Below are positions 49,626 through 59,202 of a stretch of 64,000 nt of DNA, piece after piece. Origin of the DNA: Rhodothermus bifroesti (GTDB taxonomy: Bacteria > Bacteroidota > Rhodothermia > Rhodothermales > Rhodothermaceae); the NCBI RefSeq assembly GCF_017908595.1, contig NZ_JAGKTL010000003.1:248001-312000 (forward strand), written 5' to 3'. Below the pieces are notes generated by a model, which worked only from the letters and a program-made list of their open reading frames with translations, was not told the origin of the DNA and did not search any database. Numbering within the stretch: position 1 is the first letter of the stretch; the number at the start of each line of letters is the position of its first letter. Both the position numbers and the translations under genes were made by a program.

Positions 49626-50867
49626 CTATTGGGAAGAGGCCGATGGTGTCTTGGTACGGGTTGCTGCAGTTTTATTGGTTACAGATGCGGCTTGGGTAGG
49701 CTCGGGGTGGGTAACGTCCACGTAACCCTCGAACCAACGGTGCGTGAGGGGTAAGCCTTGCTCGATCAAAAGCTGATAAAAACGCTGGCGAGGCACGACC
49801 TGCTCTGGAGGTAGGGCACCACCTCCTCGGACCTCTCCCGAAGCGATCATCAGCGCTACTAAAGCCGTGGGCAGGCTGGTACAACGCTTCATGGCACTGA
49901 CCTGCTGCGTCTGGTCGTAGCGATCGACCATCTCATAAAGCAGCGTATGCGGCTTGCCCTGCCGTTTGCCGTGGATGGCCACGCGAAGCAGCACCGCGTC
50001 TTCATAATGGCCCCCTAGCCGCTGTCGCATGCGCCGAACAAGCACGTCGCGATAGGTTAAGTGTGTGCGTACGTCAATATTGCGCGGCTCGCCAAACCCT
50101 AACTCTAGCACAAACCGCATCTGACTGGCATGGCAAGGCCAGCGAATGCTTTTGTAATCAAGCACGCGTACTTTCCCAGCCAGTTGCTCAGCCAATGTAG
50201 AGAGTCCGCCCGCGGTGTAAAAAGCTTCCATTTCCCCAAACGGCTCCTCGAAACGAATGCGTTCTAGGCCGGTAAGCGGTGCCTCGACGTGCAGCTGCCC
50301 GTCACGAATCAGCTGAACCGGGTTGGTATAATCCTCGATCACCTTTTCGGCTGACCAAGAGATGCGAAAGTTAAACGGCTGAGGGTTGAGCGGCACATCG
50401 CCTACGCGTAGGTAGGCCGCTTCTACTTCGTCGAACTGCTCTAAGCCATGCAGGCACAAGATGTTGACTAGGCCAGGCGCCAGTCCACAGCTGGGAACAA
50501 TCCAGACAGCACGTTTGACAGCCTGATCGTGCAGGGCCAACTCCTGGCGTACGATCTGATCGTTACCGCCCATATCACAAAAATGAACCCCTAGCCTTAG
50601 ACAAAGCTGGGCCAGTGACGGGTTCAGCTGGGGAGGCGCTGCGCTAATGACCACTTGGCTCCCCTGCAGGATCGGCTCCAGCACACCGTAGTCACGGGCA
50701 TCAATCTGGAACGAGCGCAACTTGCTGGTTTGCAAACGGTCGTGCAGCAGCTGCAGGTTGCGTGCGCGCGCGTCGCACACCTGCACTTGGGTTACTTGAG
50801 GATGATTTACCAAAAAGGAAGCAATCGACGAGCCGATCGCTCCGGCTCCAATAATGGTCAGACGCAT
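49626..50867 (-). CDS. Saccharopine dehydrogenase-like NAD(P)-dependent enzyme
   Basis: 413 residues from the ATG at 50867 (MRLTIIGAGAIGSSIASFL). A Rossmann domain is followed by VISAAPPQLNPSLAQLCL, GVHFCDMGG and VPSCGLAPGLVNILCLHGL, which is the Lys9/saccharopine-dehydrogenase family pattern. Family members act in lysine metabolism or polyamine synthesis (carboxynorspermidine dehydrogenase-like). Thermophiles make unusual polyamines, so the latter is possible but unproven. The last 25 residues are a low-complexity Thr/Ser/Ala tail. Confidence 0.85.
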   Translation of the reverse strand: MRLTIIGAGAIGSSIASFLVNHPQVTQVQVCDARARNLQLLHDRLQTSKLRSFQIDARDYGVLEPILQGSQVVISAAPPQLNPSLAQLCLRLGVHFCDMGGNDQIVRQELALHDQAVKRAVWIVPSCGLAPGLVNILCLHGLEQFDEVEAAYLRVGDVPLNPQPFNFRISWSAEKVIEDYTNPVQLIRDGQLHVEAPLTGLERIRFEEPFGEMEAFYTAGGLSTLAEQLAGKVRVLDYKSIRWPCHASQMRFVLELGFGEPRNIDVRTHLTYRDVLVRRMRQRLGGHYEDAVLLRVAIHGKRQGKPHTLLYEMVDRYDQTQQVSAMKRCTSLPTALVALMIASGEVRGGGALPPEQVVPRQRFYQLLIEQGLPLTHRWFEGYVDVTHPEPTQAASVTNKTAATRTKTPSASSQ

Positions 50868-51001
50868 AGCAGGTCGGGCAAAATGGCGTGCAGTAGCAAC
50901 AGCCTCACTTGGCATCCCGAATCGGCCCAAAGATACGGCAAGATAACCGCATTGTGGAAAGCTTCTGCGCAGTTCGATAAGGCTTTACATAAAGGCAGTG
51001 G

Positions 51002-51649
51002 CTACAGGACCAGCCGCCCTTCCAATGCCCGGGAAAGCGTTGCCTCGTCGGCATATTCTAAATCACCGCCGATGGGTAAGCCTCGGGCAATGCGGGTTAC
51101 ACGCACGCCCAACGGTTTGAGGAGCTGCGATAAGTAGTAAGCTGTCGTATCGCCTTCAACATTGGGATTCAGGGCTAGGATAACCTCTTGCACCTGGGGA
51201 AGGCGACCTTCAGGATACAGGGCTGCACGAGCCGCATCGTCAGCGCTGGGGGCAACGCGGGCCACCAACTCACGCACGCGCAGATCATCTGGGCCAATAC
51301 CGTCTAAGGGCGAAATGACCCCTCCCAGCACGTGATATACGCCACGGTACTCGCCAGTGCGTTCAAGCGCCATCACGTCGCTGGGTTCTTCGACCACGCA
51401 GATGGTGGTGTGGTCACGGCGTGCTGAACGGCAGATGCTGCAGACTTCTTCGTCGGTCACGTTGTAACAAATGGCGCACGTGCGCACGCGGTCTTTGACC
51501 GCCAGCAACGCTTGCGCTAGGGCCTCCACTTCTTCACGCGACATTTTGAGGATATAGGCCGCCAGCCGTTGGGCCGTTTTGCGCCCGATGGTAGGCAGCC
51601 GGGTGAGCTGCTCCACCAGGGCTTCAACCGATGCCGACGTAAAACTCAT
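51002..51649 (-). CDS. recR: Recombination mediator protein RecR
   Basis: 215 residues: helix-hairpin-helix ([20 protein letters not shown]), four-Cys zinc finger ([16 protein letters not shown]), Toprim domain ([36 protein letters not shown]) and C-terminal Walker-B-like segment. It acts in RecF-pathway gap repair. It overlaps ybaB by 4 bp (ATGA) and ends the dnaX-ybaB-recR operon. Confidence 0.97.
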   Translation of the reverse strand: MSFTSASVEALVEQLTRLPTIGRKTAQRLAAYILKMSREEVEALAQALLAVKDRVRTCAICYNVTDEEVCSICRSARRDHTTICVVEEPSDVMALERTGEYRGVYHVLGGVISPLDGIGPDDLRVRELVARVAPSADDAARAALYPEGRLPQVQEVILALNPNVEGDTTAYYLSQLLKPLGVRVTRIARGLPIGGDLEYADEATLSRALEGRLVL

Positions 51650-51990
51650 CGCCCTAGTAAACTCAGGTCCAAAGGCAATCCGGGTGGTAGTAAAGCTCCG
51701 ATGGTTTTTTGCATTTCTTCCTGGGCCATGCGGGCGGCCTCTTCTAGGGCTTTATTGACGCCCGCTGCAATCAGGTCCTCCAGCACTTCCTGGTCTTCGG
51801 TACGGAAGGCTTCAGGATCGACCTGGATGCGCGTGATGCGCTGCAGCCCATTCGCTGTTACCCGCACCATACCACCACCCGCTTCGACCGCAACGGTCTT
51901 GGTGCTTAGCGCTTGCTGCACTTCGCTTAAGCGACGCTGCACTTCCAGGAATTTGCTAAAAACTTCCCCAAGGTTGAATGCTTCAGCCAT
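51646..51990 (-). CDS. ybaB: YbaB/EbfC nucleoid-associated protein
   Basis: 114 residues from the ATG at 51990 ([10 protein letters not shown]). Coiled N-terminal helix, beta strands around [20 protein letters not shown] and C-terminal helix [20 protein letters not shown]. It binds DNA as a dimer. The position between dnaX and recR is the conserved bacterial order. Confidence 0.95.
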   Translation of the reverse strand: MAEAFNLGEVFSKFLEVQRRLSEVQQALSTKTVAVEAGGGMVRVTANGLQRITRIQVDPEAFRTEDQEVLEDLIAAGVNKALEEAARMAQEEMQKTIGALLPPGLPLDLSLLGR

Positions 51991-52045
51991 AAAACGCCTC
52001 GCTTGTCCTGTACGCAAAAAGTGAACGCTTAGCTTGCTGCAGGGT

Positions 52046-53860
52046 TCAGTTTCCTTGCCAAAGCGGCTCACAGCCAAAACGATCGATGAGTTGCTGAAGC
52101 GCCGGTACTTGTTGCTGCAAACGCCTTAGAAGCTCCAAAGGATCTTCAGGCTCCTCCGGCAGGGCCGCTGAGGTTGCGGCTACCGAGCGATCTTGGACGA
52201 CAAAACGAATGCGGCGGATGGAGATGGCCTCTGAAAGATGAGCATGGAGCTGTGTAATCAAAAAGGTTTCCTGGTTGCGCAGCAGCCGTTCGGCATGTTC
52301 ACCAGGCACAGCAAGCTCGAGCGTGTCGTGCATCAGCCGAAGCGGACGCGATTCTTCCAACAACAACCCCACATGAATACGTACCTGCTTTATTTGCTGC
52401 ACAACATCGGCCCATCTAGAAACAAGGGTTTCAAAGGACGCCTCTGGCGCTTCGGCAACCATGAGCGCTGCTGCACTCTGGGTTGCCTGTGCCAAACTGT
52501 CGCCAGGCTTTTCCGAAGGGCGAACTTGGAGTGCAGGCGGCCCAAACGGTCCGCTGCCTAAGTTGCTGCCTGGGGCAGCAGGCTGTGGGGTAGTGGAGCC
52601 CGTAGGCGTAGATAGGCGGGAAAGCCCAGCAGTGCGCCCTCTAGAAGGATCAGCCGCAGCAGAAGACGAGGCAGCAGCCGGTGCTTCTGGCGCACTTTGG
52701 GCCAGCCGGTCCAGCTGCTCCAGAACGCGCCGCAGGTCAACTGCATGCGGCAAGCTGGCTAAGCGCAGTAGCGTAAGCTCCAGGCGCAACCGAGGATGCG
52801 CACTTTGCTTTAGGGCTGTTTCAGCTTCAGCTAACAGTCCCAGCATCCGCAACAGATCGGCTTCGGTGAATGCCTCAGCAACCTGCGCATAACGCCGGCG
52901 TGTGGCCTCCCCAGCCTCAATGAGCGAAAGGTCGGGCAAGGTGCGGGCCACAAGCAGGTTGCGCACATGCTCGGCCAGGCCAATAACAAACTCTTGTAGG
53001 TCGTAACCTGCCCCTACCACGCGCTCGACGAGCTGCAACATGCCAGCCCCATTTCCCGTGCGCACGTGCTCAGTCACCTGAAAATACAAATCGATGTCCA
53101 CTACGCCCAGCGCTTGGGCCAGTTCGGCATAGCGTAGCCTAGTACCACACAGCGAAACAGCCTGGTCAAAGGCCGAAAGCGCATCGCGCAGCGCCCCGTC
53201 GCCTTTGCGGGCCAGCAGCATAAGGGACTCGTCGTCGGCCTCAACTCCTTCGGCAGCGCAGACTTCGCGCAAACGCGCCACAATGTTTTCTACCGGGATG
53301 CGCCGAAAGTCAAAACGCTGACAGCGCGAAAGAATGGTGGGCAGCACCTTGTGCGGCTCTGTCGTGGCAAAAATAAACAGCACATGCGGTGGCGGCTCTT
53401 CAAGCGTTTTGAGCAGGGCGTTGAAGGCTGCGTTGGAAAGCATGTGCACTTCGTCGATGATGTAAACCTTCTTGCGCGCCCCCTGGGGGGGAATGCGAAC
53501 CGTCTCGCGCAGCTCGCGTACGTCTTCGACGCGGTTGTTGGAAGCCGCATCAATCTCGAGCACATTCAGGCTCCGCCCTTCCTCAAACGCCAAGCAGGCC
53601 TCGCACCGACGACAAGGTTCAGCGCCATCCTCTCGCTGATCTAGTGGCGTTTGGCAGTTGATAGCCTTGGCCAGCAAGCGAGCAGCTGTCGTTTTGCCTA
53701 CACCCCGTGGACCGCTGAACAGGTAGGCATGTCCAATCCGATCCAACCGAAGCGCATTTTTCAACGTTTCGGTAACATGCTCCTGCGCCACCAGCTCGCG
53801 AAAAAGCTGAGGCCGGTATTTACGAGCGGCCACCAAGTAGCGCTGCTCCGACATAGGCAT
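52046..53860 (-). CDS. dnaX: DNA polymerase III subunit gamma/tau
   Basis: 604 residues from the ATG at 53860, or 602 from 53854. AAA+ motifs: Walker A GPRGVGKTTAARLLAKAINC, zinc-finger Cys in PCRRCEAC, Walker B VYIIDEVHML, sensor FIFATTEPHKVLPTILSRC, sensor 2 GDGALRDALSAFDQA. Domain III and a Pro/Ala/Ser-rich linker lead to a tau-like C-terminal domain. It is the clamp-loader core. No obvious poly-A slippery site for frameshifting was noticed. It starts the operon with ybaB (55 bp gap) and recR. Confidence 0.96.
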   Translation of the reverse strand: MPMSEQRYLVAARKYRPQLFRELVAQEHVTETLKNALRLDRIGHAYLFSGPRGVGKTTAARLLAKAINCQTPLDQREDGAEPCRRCEACLAFEEGRSLNVLEIDAASNNRVEDVRELRETVRIPPQGARKKVYIIDEVHMLSNAAFNALLKTLEEPPPHVLFIFATTEPHKVLPTILSRCQRFDFRRIPVENIVARLREVCAAEGVEADDESLMLLARKGDGALRDALSAFDQAVSLCGTRLRYAELAQALGVVDIDLYFQVTEHVRTGNGAGMLQLVERVVGAGYDLQEFVIGLAEHVRNLLVARTLPDLSLIEAGEATRRRYAQVAEAFTEADLLRMLGLLAEAETALKQSAHPRLRLELTLLRLASLPHAVDLRRVLEQLDRLAQSAPEAPAAASSSAAADPSRGRTAGLSRLSTPTGSTTPQPAAPGSNLGSGPFGPPALQVRPSEKPGDSLAQATQSAAALMVAEAPEASFETLVSRWADVVQQIKQVRIHVGLLLEESRPLRLMHDTLELAVPGEHAERLLRNQETFLITQLHAHLSEAISIRRIRFVVQDRSVAATSAALPEEPEDPLELLRRLQQQVPALQQLIDRFGCEPLWQGN

Positions 53861-54016
53861 GGGTTTCAACGTTGAACCGTAAGGTACACACTTTCCCCAA
53901 ACGACACATCCCAAAAAAGGATCACCCCAACCTAAACGTTTGGGCCCTACGGCCGATACTTTCCCAAAGCCATCTATGCATAACGCTCGTGGCAACGCGC
54001 GCGACTCCATCAGGGC

Positions 54017-54967
54017 ATGACCATGAAATGGCATTTTACCCTTCAGCTGGCAGGACTGCTGCTTTTAGCTTATGGGGAAGCTGCAGGACAAACACCATCA
54101 CTGGATTGGCTAGACTTGGAAGCCACATCGGTACACCAAATTACCGGCGTTTCGGTAGATGGCCGTACCATTGTAGGCATAGCGCGAGATGAAGCTGGAC
54201 GCTCACGTGCGTTTCGCTGGACGGCTCAAGAAGGAGTGCAGAACTTGGGTACCTTGGGTGGTTTGCGTAGCAAAGCGCTAGGGCTTTCGGCCGATGGTGC
54301 GGTGGTGGTGGGGGTAGCGGAGGACCGCTATGGTCGGCCAAGGGCGTTTCGCTGGACAGCTGAGCAAGGCATGCAAGACCTAGGCACGCTTGGGGGATTG
54401 GAGAGTGAAGCGCTTGGGGTTTCGGCCGATGGTGCGGTGGTGGTTGGGGTAGCGGAGGACCGTTATGGTCGGCTAAGGGCGTTTCGCTGGACAGCTGAGC
54501 AAGGCATGCAAGACCTAGGCACGCTTGGGGGCAACTGGAGCAAAGCGATGGCTGTCTCGCCCAAAGGAACCGTTGTGGTCGGTGTAGCACAAGACAGCCG
54601 CGGACGTAAGCGGGCGTTTCGTTGGACGGCCGAACAAGGCATGCAGGACCTAGGCACGCTTGGAGGGTGGGAAAGCGAAGCCATGCGTGTCAGTGCCGAG
54701 GAAACGATCGTAGGTCTTGCCCAAGATCAGAAAGGCGTCTGGCAGACGTTCTACTGGACACCCGAAAGCGGTCTCCATAAGCTCAGCCATGGCCATAGCG
54801 CTTTCGCCCGTCCCGGCGTTGCACTCTGGGGTGTGCCCGCCATTTCTCTAAACGGACAGTATCTCGTGGGCACGATCTACCACCGCGCTCATCATCGGGT
54901 AGCTGTCTTCCTACTCGATGCCCCTAAGCTCAATTTGGCGCTTCGCGAAGACCGAGATCGACCCTAG
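54017..54967 (+). CDS. Secreted HAF-repeat protein
   Basis: 316 residues with a signal peptide ([15 protein letters not shown]). Four tandem units of about 45 residues (64-243) start RAFRWTA and contain DLGTLGG, typical of the HAF repeat family of extracellular proteins; a lead-in repeat ([14 protein letters not shown]) precedes them. The function of the family is unknown; a beta-propeller-like or solenoid fold is likely. It is divergent from dnaX, and its last 38 bp overlap the end of the convergent LLM gene. Confidence 0.85.
   Translation: MTMKWHFTLQLAGLLLLAYGEAAGQTPSLDWLDLEATSVHQITGVSVDGRTIVGIARDEAGRSRAFRWTAQEGVQNLGTLGGLRSKALGLSADGAVVVGVAEDRYGRPRAFRWTAEQGMQDLGTLGGLESEALGVSADGAVVVGVAEDRYGRLRAFRWTAEQGMQDLGTLGGNWSKAMAVSPKGTVVVGVAQDSRGRKRAFRWTAEQGMQDLGTLGGWESEAMRVSAEETIVGLAQDQKGVWQTFYWTPESGLHKLSHGHSAFARPGVALWGVPAISLNGQYLVGTIYHRAHHRVAVFLLDAPKLNLALREDRDRP
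54206..54745 (+). repeat. Four tandem 135-bp HAF units
   Basis: Units start near 54206, 54341, 54476 and 54611. The second and third share an almost unbroken stretch of identical DNA across [19 protein letters not shown], and the first and second share the [10 protein letters not shown] region, with a spacing of 135 bp. The strand is rich in G and T within the units. Confidence 0.85.
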
Positions 54968-56009
54968 CGTGTGCCGTCCTACGAGCGATTTCACGACGCA
55001 CGACAGGTGCTACCTGCGTTCCCAAAAGCTCGATAGCCTGCAGCACCTTGCGATGGGGTAGGGTTCCGACTGTAAGCTGAATGAGCAGCCGGTCGTGCCC
55101 AAAAAGCTCATGCTGATACAAGATTTTTTCGATCACTTGCTGCGGACTGCCCACAAAATAGGCCCCTTGTAGACGGCAAGCAAATTCAAACTGTGCTCGC
55201 GTCATCGGCGGCCAGCCGCGCTCGCGTCCAATACGATCCATCTGAAGTTTGTGGGCAGGAAAGGCCGTTTCTATGGCTTCTTGTGAGGTTGGAGCCAAAA
55301 AGCCATGGGCATTGATGCTCAAACGTGGCGGTGCATGCCCAGCTTGCCGTGCAGCTTCCCGGTGCAATGCTACCAAAGGGGCAAAGCGCTCAGGAGTGCC
55401 GCCAATGATGGCTAGTGCCATAGGTAAGCCTAACCTACCGGCCCGAACTGCCGAGGCAGGAGTACCGCCTACAGCAATCCAAACCGGAAGCGGATGTTGC
55501 ACCGGACGCGGGTACACACCTAAGCCAGGAATCGGTTGGGTAAAGCGCCCACCCGGCCAAAAGACGTGCTCTGCTTCACGTAGCTTGAGCAGCAACAGGA
55601 GTTTTTCTTCAAAAAGTGCCTCGTAGTCGCTCAAATCGTAGCCAAATAAAGGAAACGACTCAATGAACGATCCGCGACCCACCATGATTTCAGCCCGTCC
55701 ACTGGAGAGCAGATCCAGGGTAGCAAACTGCTGAAAGACCCGAATGGGATCGTCGGAGCTCAACACATTGACCGCACTGGTCAAACGAATGCGTTGCGTG
55801 CGGCTAGCAGCTGCAGCCAACACAACAGCCGGTGCTGAAACGATATAATCCGGACGGTGATGTTCCCCAACGCCAAACACGTCCAGTCCTACTTGATCGG
55901 CCAGTTCGATCTCTTCCAAGAGGCGACGCATGCGTTCCGCCGCTGAGAGGGGTTGACCGGTTTCCGGATCAACCGTCCGCTCTCCAAAGCTATAAATGCC
56001 AATCTCCAT
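54930..56009 (-). CDS. LLM-class (luciferase-like) flavin-dependent oxidoreductase
   Basis: 359 residues from the ATG at 56009 ([12 protein letters not shown]). The bacterial-luciferase TIM-barrel is recognised by [57 protein letters not shown] and the late [18 protein letters not shown]. Such enzymes use FMNH2 or F420. It is the last gene of the DoxX / NmrA / LLM unit, but a terminator-like hairpin lies before it, so its expression may be partly uncoupled. Confidence 0.88.
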   Translation of the reverse strand: MEIGIYSFGERTVDPETGQPLSAAERMRRLLEEIELADQVGLDVFGVGEHHRPDYIVSAPAVVLAAAASRTQRIRLTSAVNVLSSDDPIRVFQQFATLDLLSSGRAEIMVGRGSFIESFPLFGYDLSDYEALFEEKLLLLLKLREAEHVFWPGGRFTQPIPGLGVYPRPVQHPLPVWIAVGGTPASAVRAGRLGLPMALAIIGGTPERFAPLVALHREAARQAGHAPPRLSINAHGFLAPTSQEAIETAFPAHKLQMDRIGRERGWPPMTRAQFEFACRLQGAYFVGSPQQVIEKILYQHELFGHDRLLIQLTVGTLPHRKVLQAIELLGTQVAPVVRREIARRTAHARVDLGLREAPN

Positions 56010-56020
56010 AGCCTCGTGGA

Positions 56021-56050
56021 TAAAAAGCCCGACGGGGCACACCGTCGGGC
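56021..56050 (-). terminator. Rho-independent terminator after the NmrA/QOR2-like gene
   Basis: On the minus strand GCCCGACGG (56050-56042) pairs with CCGTCGGGC (56035-56027), a 6-nt loop lies between them, and the stem is followed by TTTTTA. It lies between the NmrA-like gene and the LLM gene, where it could end or attenuate the transcript. Confidence 0.85.
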
Positions 56051-56077
56051 CTGATGCACGTTTCTTGTGGCAAAAGC

Positions 56078-56962
56078 TTAAACAGAAGCCTGAAGCGCGG
56101 CCCGATGGGCCTCAAGCGCTTGCTCCAGGGTAAGCGGCGGCTGTCCCGTCACTTCTTGCACAACCGACGTGACCAGGTTAAACACCCCCTGCGCTACGCC
56201 CTGGTACATTGACGTCATAGCTTCAATCACTATTTCGGGTAGACCGGCAGCAGCCATTGCCCGACGATAGGCTTCTGGTGTGACAGCCTCATAGCGCAGC
56301 GGCTTACCACTTAGCCTCGAAAGCACAGCAACGGCTTCGGCATAGCTAAGCGCCTCAGGCCCCGTTACGTCGTAGATGCGGCCTTCGTGGCCTGGGCTTA
56401 CCAAGACGGTTGCAGCTACGCGTGCGCAGTCTTCACGGGCAACGAACGCTACCCGACCTTCGCCTGCTGGAAGCTGCAGCACGCCTGTCTGAAGCGCTTG
56501 AGGCGCGACCATGAGCAGCGTCTCGGCATAGAGATTATTGCGCAAAAACGTCCAGGCTAACCCACTTTCACGCAAAAGCGCTTCGGTCTCACCATGATCC
56601 CGCATAAAGCCTACCGGCGTCTGATCGGCCCGCACAGCCGAGGTGTAGGCGATGTAACGCACACCTGCCCTTTGGGCTGCCTCAATAGCCTGCCGGTGCA
56701 AAGCTACACGCGCACCTGGACGCAAATCGTCGGTGCTAATCAGCAACAGACGTTCAACACCCGCTAGTGCGCGAGAGAGCGCTTCAGGCTTTGCAAAATC
56801 AGCTTCTACAACCGACACGCCGCGCGCAGCCAAGTCGGCAAGCTTTTCTGGCCGGCGCGTCAACGCCCGGATGCGCTGGGCCGGCACCAATGCTAGCAAC
56901 ACTTCCACTACCCGACGACCCAGATGGCCGCCAGCCCCCGTAATCCCCAAAAGCATTTCCAT
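56078..56962 (-). CDS. NmrA/QOR2-like NAD(P)H-dependent quinone reductase
   Basis: 294 residues of the atypical SDR (NmrA) family: [70 protein letters not shown] and FLRNNLYAE. This is the pattern of QorB/YtfG NAD(P)H:quinone oxidoreductase 2. It is preceded by DoxX (17 bp) and lies in the unit divergent from an HxlR regulator, as in known QorR/qor2 pairs, so a role in quinone or electrophile detoxification is likely. Confidence 0.87.
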   Translation of the reverse strand: MEMLLGITGAGGHLGRRVVEVLLALVPAQRIRALTRRPEKLADLAARGVSVVEADFAKPEALSRALAGVERLLLISTDDLRPGARVALHRQAIEAAQRAGVRYIAYTSAVRADQTPVGFMRDHGETEALLRESGLAWTFLRNNLYAETLLMVAPQALQTGVLQLPAGEGRVAFVAREDCARVAATVLVSPGHEGRIYDVTGPEALSYAEAVAVLSRLSGKPLRYEAVTPEAYRRAMAAAGLPEIVIEAMTSMYQGVAQGVFNLVTSVVQEVTGQPPLTLEQALEAHRAALQASV

Positions 56963-56979
56963 AAAGCTTTACGTTTCGA

Positions 56980-57345
56980 TTAATGCCATAGCGCAAGAAG
57001 CAGCAACACAGCCCCCAGAAGGCCAACGTTTTTGAAAAAGTTCACCTGCTCACCCATGCGTTGCATGGGATCTTGCACCGCCCAAAAGTTGTGCATCCAG
57101 GGCGTGACTACCACCAGAAAGATCACAAGCAGCCAGAGCCCCACCTGAACATAAAGGCCGGTAAGCACCGCTAGCCCACCCAAGAGCAACATCAGCCCGG
57201 TAACAACGACAGCTAGCTTAGGTGCAGGCACCTTTTTCGAGGCTGCATACGGGGCCATCTGGCTTAGCTTCATAAAGTGGTTAAGGCCCATGAGGATAAA
57301 GTACCCTCCAAAAAGCACGCGACCCAGCCAAAACAGCGTATCCAT
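56980..57345 (-). CDS. DoxX-family integral membrane protein
   Basis: 121 residues and four predicted transmembrane helices. The DoxX start GRVLFGGYFILMGLNHF is followed by LMLLLGGLAVLTGLYVQVGL. DoxX-like proteins are often induced by thiol or quinone stress with neighbouring oxidoreductases. First gene of the minus-strand unit facing the HxlR regulator. Confidence 0.88.
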   Translation of the reverse strand: MDTLFWLGRVLFGGYFILMGLNHFMKLSQMAPYAASKKVPAPKLAVVVTGLMLLLGGLAVLTGLYVQVGLWLLVIFLVVVTPWMHNFWAVQDPMQRMGEQVNFFKNVGLLGAVLLLLALWH

Positions 57346-57366
57346 GGCGACTTACGGGTTTGTTTA

Positions 57367-57435
57367 TTGTTTGAACAAATAAAAGCTTAATTGCTTTAAA
57401 AAGTCAAGTGCTTTAGTTTGTAAATTGTGTAACAA
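57367..57435. promoter_or_regulatory. Two TTGT/ACAA inverted repeats in the HxlR-DoxX divergent promoter
   Basis: TTGTT-TG-AACAA at 57367-57378 and TTGT-GTA-ACAA at 57425-57435, both in the 107-bp A/T-rich spacer between the divergent starts. HxlR/DUF24 regulators bind such short inverted repeats as dimers. One element is near each gene, fitting control of both directions. Binding is inferred. Confidence 0.45.
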
Positions 57436-57452
57436 AATCTTAACCTGAGGTT

Positions 57453-57770
57453 ATGACGGGAGAGGGTTTTTGTCCGGTGTATGCGGCCATTGAGTTGCTG
57501 CAGGAAAAGTGGACGTTGCATATCATTCGCGCGTTGCTTGAGGGGCCCTTAGGGTTTAACGAGCTAGGACGGGCGGTGGGCGGATGTAATTCAGCCACGT
57601 TAGCGCAGCGGCTAGAGCGGCTAGTGGAGGTGGGCGTACTTGCCAAAGAGGTGACTTCGCATATGCCGCCGCGCACGCGCTACAGCCTGACCGAAGCAGG
57701 TCGAGCGCTGGAGGATGTAGTGCAGGCCATTGAAGCTTGGGGGCGCCGCTATCTACAGCCGATAGCGTAA
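57453..57770 (+). CDS. HxlR (DUF24)-family transcriptional regulator, probably redox-sensing
   Basis: 105 residues. The winged helix shows YAAIELLQEKWTLHIIRALL, GPLGFNELGRAVGGCNSATL, RLERLVEVGVLAKEV and the wing PPRTRYSLTEAGRAL. Cys7 (MTGEGFC) sits just before the helix, at the place of the redox Cys of YodB, HypR and QorR. It is divergent from DoxX and the QOR2-like gene. This arrangement suggests derepression by quinones or other electrophiles. Confidence 0.92.
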   Translation: MTGEGFCPVYAAIELLQEKWTLHIIRALLEGPLGFNELGRAVGGCNSATLAQRLERLVEVGVLAKEVTSHMPPRTRYSLTEAGRALEDVVQAIEAWGRRYLQPIA

Positions 57771-57879
57771 GATGGTGTGGCGTTGTTTTTGCCACTTGTC
57801 GTATAGCCTGTAGCCCTTGTTTGCAAGGTGGTAGAACAGCTTGCTACTGTCCACAGGGGTGGTCATTAGTATCTCAGGA

Positions 57880-59148
57880 ATGAGACGAGCACTTTTTTTT
57901 AGTCTACTGTTTGTCTTAGGGCAAGTGGGGCAGGCGCAACCGGCGCAGGAGGGGGTGTTGCGCGTGGTAAACTGGCCAGCTTCAGAAGCCGAGCTAGCGC
58001 GGATTTTTGCGCGTGATCCTGGCGTGTGGGGTCAGGTAGAAGTTTTACCGTTTTTAGATACGCTCCTGCTCGGCTATCGTTATCTGGTACGGGGCGACTC
58101 GGTTTACGCTGCGTTTTCGTTGGCTTGGCACCCGGGTCTATGGGGGCTTTACAAAGGGCGTCGGGTGCTGCGTGCCCAACTGCCAGAAGAAATTTGGCTG
58201 GAAAGGCTAGAGGTGTGCTTAGGGTTTTCGGTACAGGGTCGATCGGTTGCGTGTTGGCCAGTGCGGTTCGATAGTCTAGCGCTTGGTCCTTGGCCGGAGG
58301 TGTTTACCTCGGCCACGCATGCTTTTTCTGTAGAAGAGGTGTTGGGGGCTCAAGGGCGGGATTCGCTGCAGGCATGGCTGCAAGCAGGCCTCCAGCTCGA
58401 CACGCTGCTGCTTGAAGGGCTGTCTTTTTCGGCTAGCGGAAAGGGTCAAGCGACCTGGACAACGGTGCGTACCTATCCGGAACCCCCGTTTGTGGAAGTG
58501 GGGGAGGGTGATATCGTAGTTGTTGTGCTGGAAGGTGCAGGGAAAAGATCGGTTGTGCGGGGTAGGTCGCAGCGCACTGGGCGAAGCCGTGCAGTGCGCG
58601 GAGAAAAAGTACGTGGGCAGCAGCCGGGCCGTGAAACAGACAGCCGTCGTGGCCAGGGGCTAATCCCGAAGGGCAAGAGCCAAAAAGATGACGAAAAAGA
58701 CCAAAAAGAAGCCACCTTGCTTCCGGCCGCTTTGGCTGGCATAGCCGCTGTTGGGCTAGTGGCTGTTGCGGGAGGAGGTATTGGCTACGCAGGCAACCTA
58801 AAGCAGGCGCCCATTGGTCTGACCAGTGGTGTGGTGCGTTCAACTTGGGGAATGCTGCTCGAGGTGAGTTGCAATGCAGCGGTGCTTAAGCGTTCGCGCA
58901 CCGAGCCCGAGAGGCTTAGCGTACGTTTGTTGGTCTTTAAGGGACGCAGGAGCGATCGGTGGCAACTGGGGGGCGCTTTAGGCGTGCGTTGGGAGGAACG
59001 CGGTGGTCGCTATGCGGCTTACCCTGTCCTCGTGCCAGCACTGGTCTGGCGGGCTGATCCCTTACTGCTGATTGGAGGAGTTGACGTAGTAGGTGGGGGC
59101 GTGGAGCTAAGTTTTGTGTTGAACCTGCGACGTCTAAAGCCACAATAA
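57880..59148 (+). CDS. Secreted protein of unknown function with a basic linker and hydrophobic segment
   Basis: 422 residues from the ATG at 57880, which has AGGA two bases upstream. Signal peptide to about residue 20 (LLFVLGQVGQAQ). Residues 20-215 form a region of beta and mixed structure. Residues 221-280 are very basic and low in complexity (GRSQRTGRSRAVRG, KGKSQKDDEKDQKE). Residues 280-306 are Ala/Gly-rich and hydrophobic and could span a membrane. The C-terminal 120 residues look like beta strands ending VELSFVLNL. No family recognised. It ends at a strong bidirectional terminator. Codons are G/T-rich. Confidence 0.65.
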   Translation: MRRALFFSLLFVLGQVGQAQPAQEGVLRVVNWPASEAELARIFARDPGVWGQVEVLPFLDTLLLGYRYLVRGDSVYAAFSLAWHPGLWGLYKGRRVLRAQLPEEIWLERLEVCLGFSVQGRSVACWPVRFDSLALGPWPEVFTSATHAFSVEEVLGAQGRDSLQAWLQAGLQLDTLLLEGLSFSASGKGQATWTTVRTYPEPPFVEVGEGDIVVVVLEGAGKRSVVRGRSQRTGRSRAVRGEKVRGQQPGRETDSRRGQGLIPKGKSQKDDEKDQKEATLLPAALAGIAAVGLVAVAGGGIGYAGNLKQAPIGLTSGVVRSTWGMLLEVSCNAAVLKRSRTEPERLSVRLLVFKGRRSDRWQLGGALGVRWEERGGRYAAYPVLVPALVWRADPLLLIGGVDVVGGGVELSFVLNLRRLKPQ

Positions 59149-59150
59149 CA

Positions 59151-59181
59151 AAGCCCTCTCTACGCGGTGTAGAGAGGGCTT
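59151..59181. terminator. Bidirectional terminator between the unknown secreted gene and the phosphohexomutase gene
   Basis: Perfect 13-bp stem AAGCCCTCTCTAC (59151-59163) with GTAGAGAGGGCTT (59169-59181), loop GCGGT. It lies between two convergent stops. T-tracts are short, so termination may be moderate on either strand. Confidence 0.85.
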
Positions 59182-59202
59182 GCGTGCGCTTGTAGAGCTG
59201 CT

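Noticed and set aside
57776-57794. Possible terminator GTGGC...GCCAC after the HxlR gene
   Set aside because: The stem is only 5 bp and the T-run lies in the loop rather than after the stem, so it is not a credible terminator.
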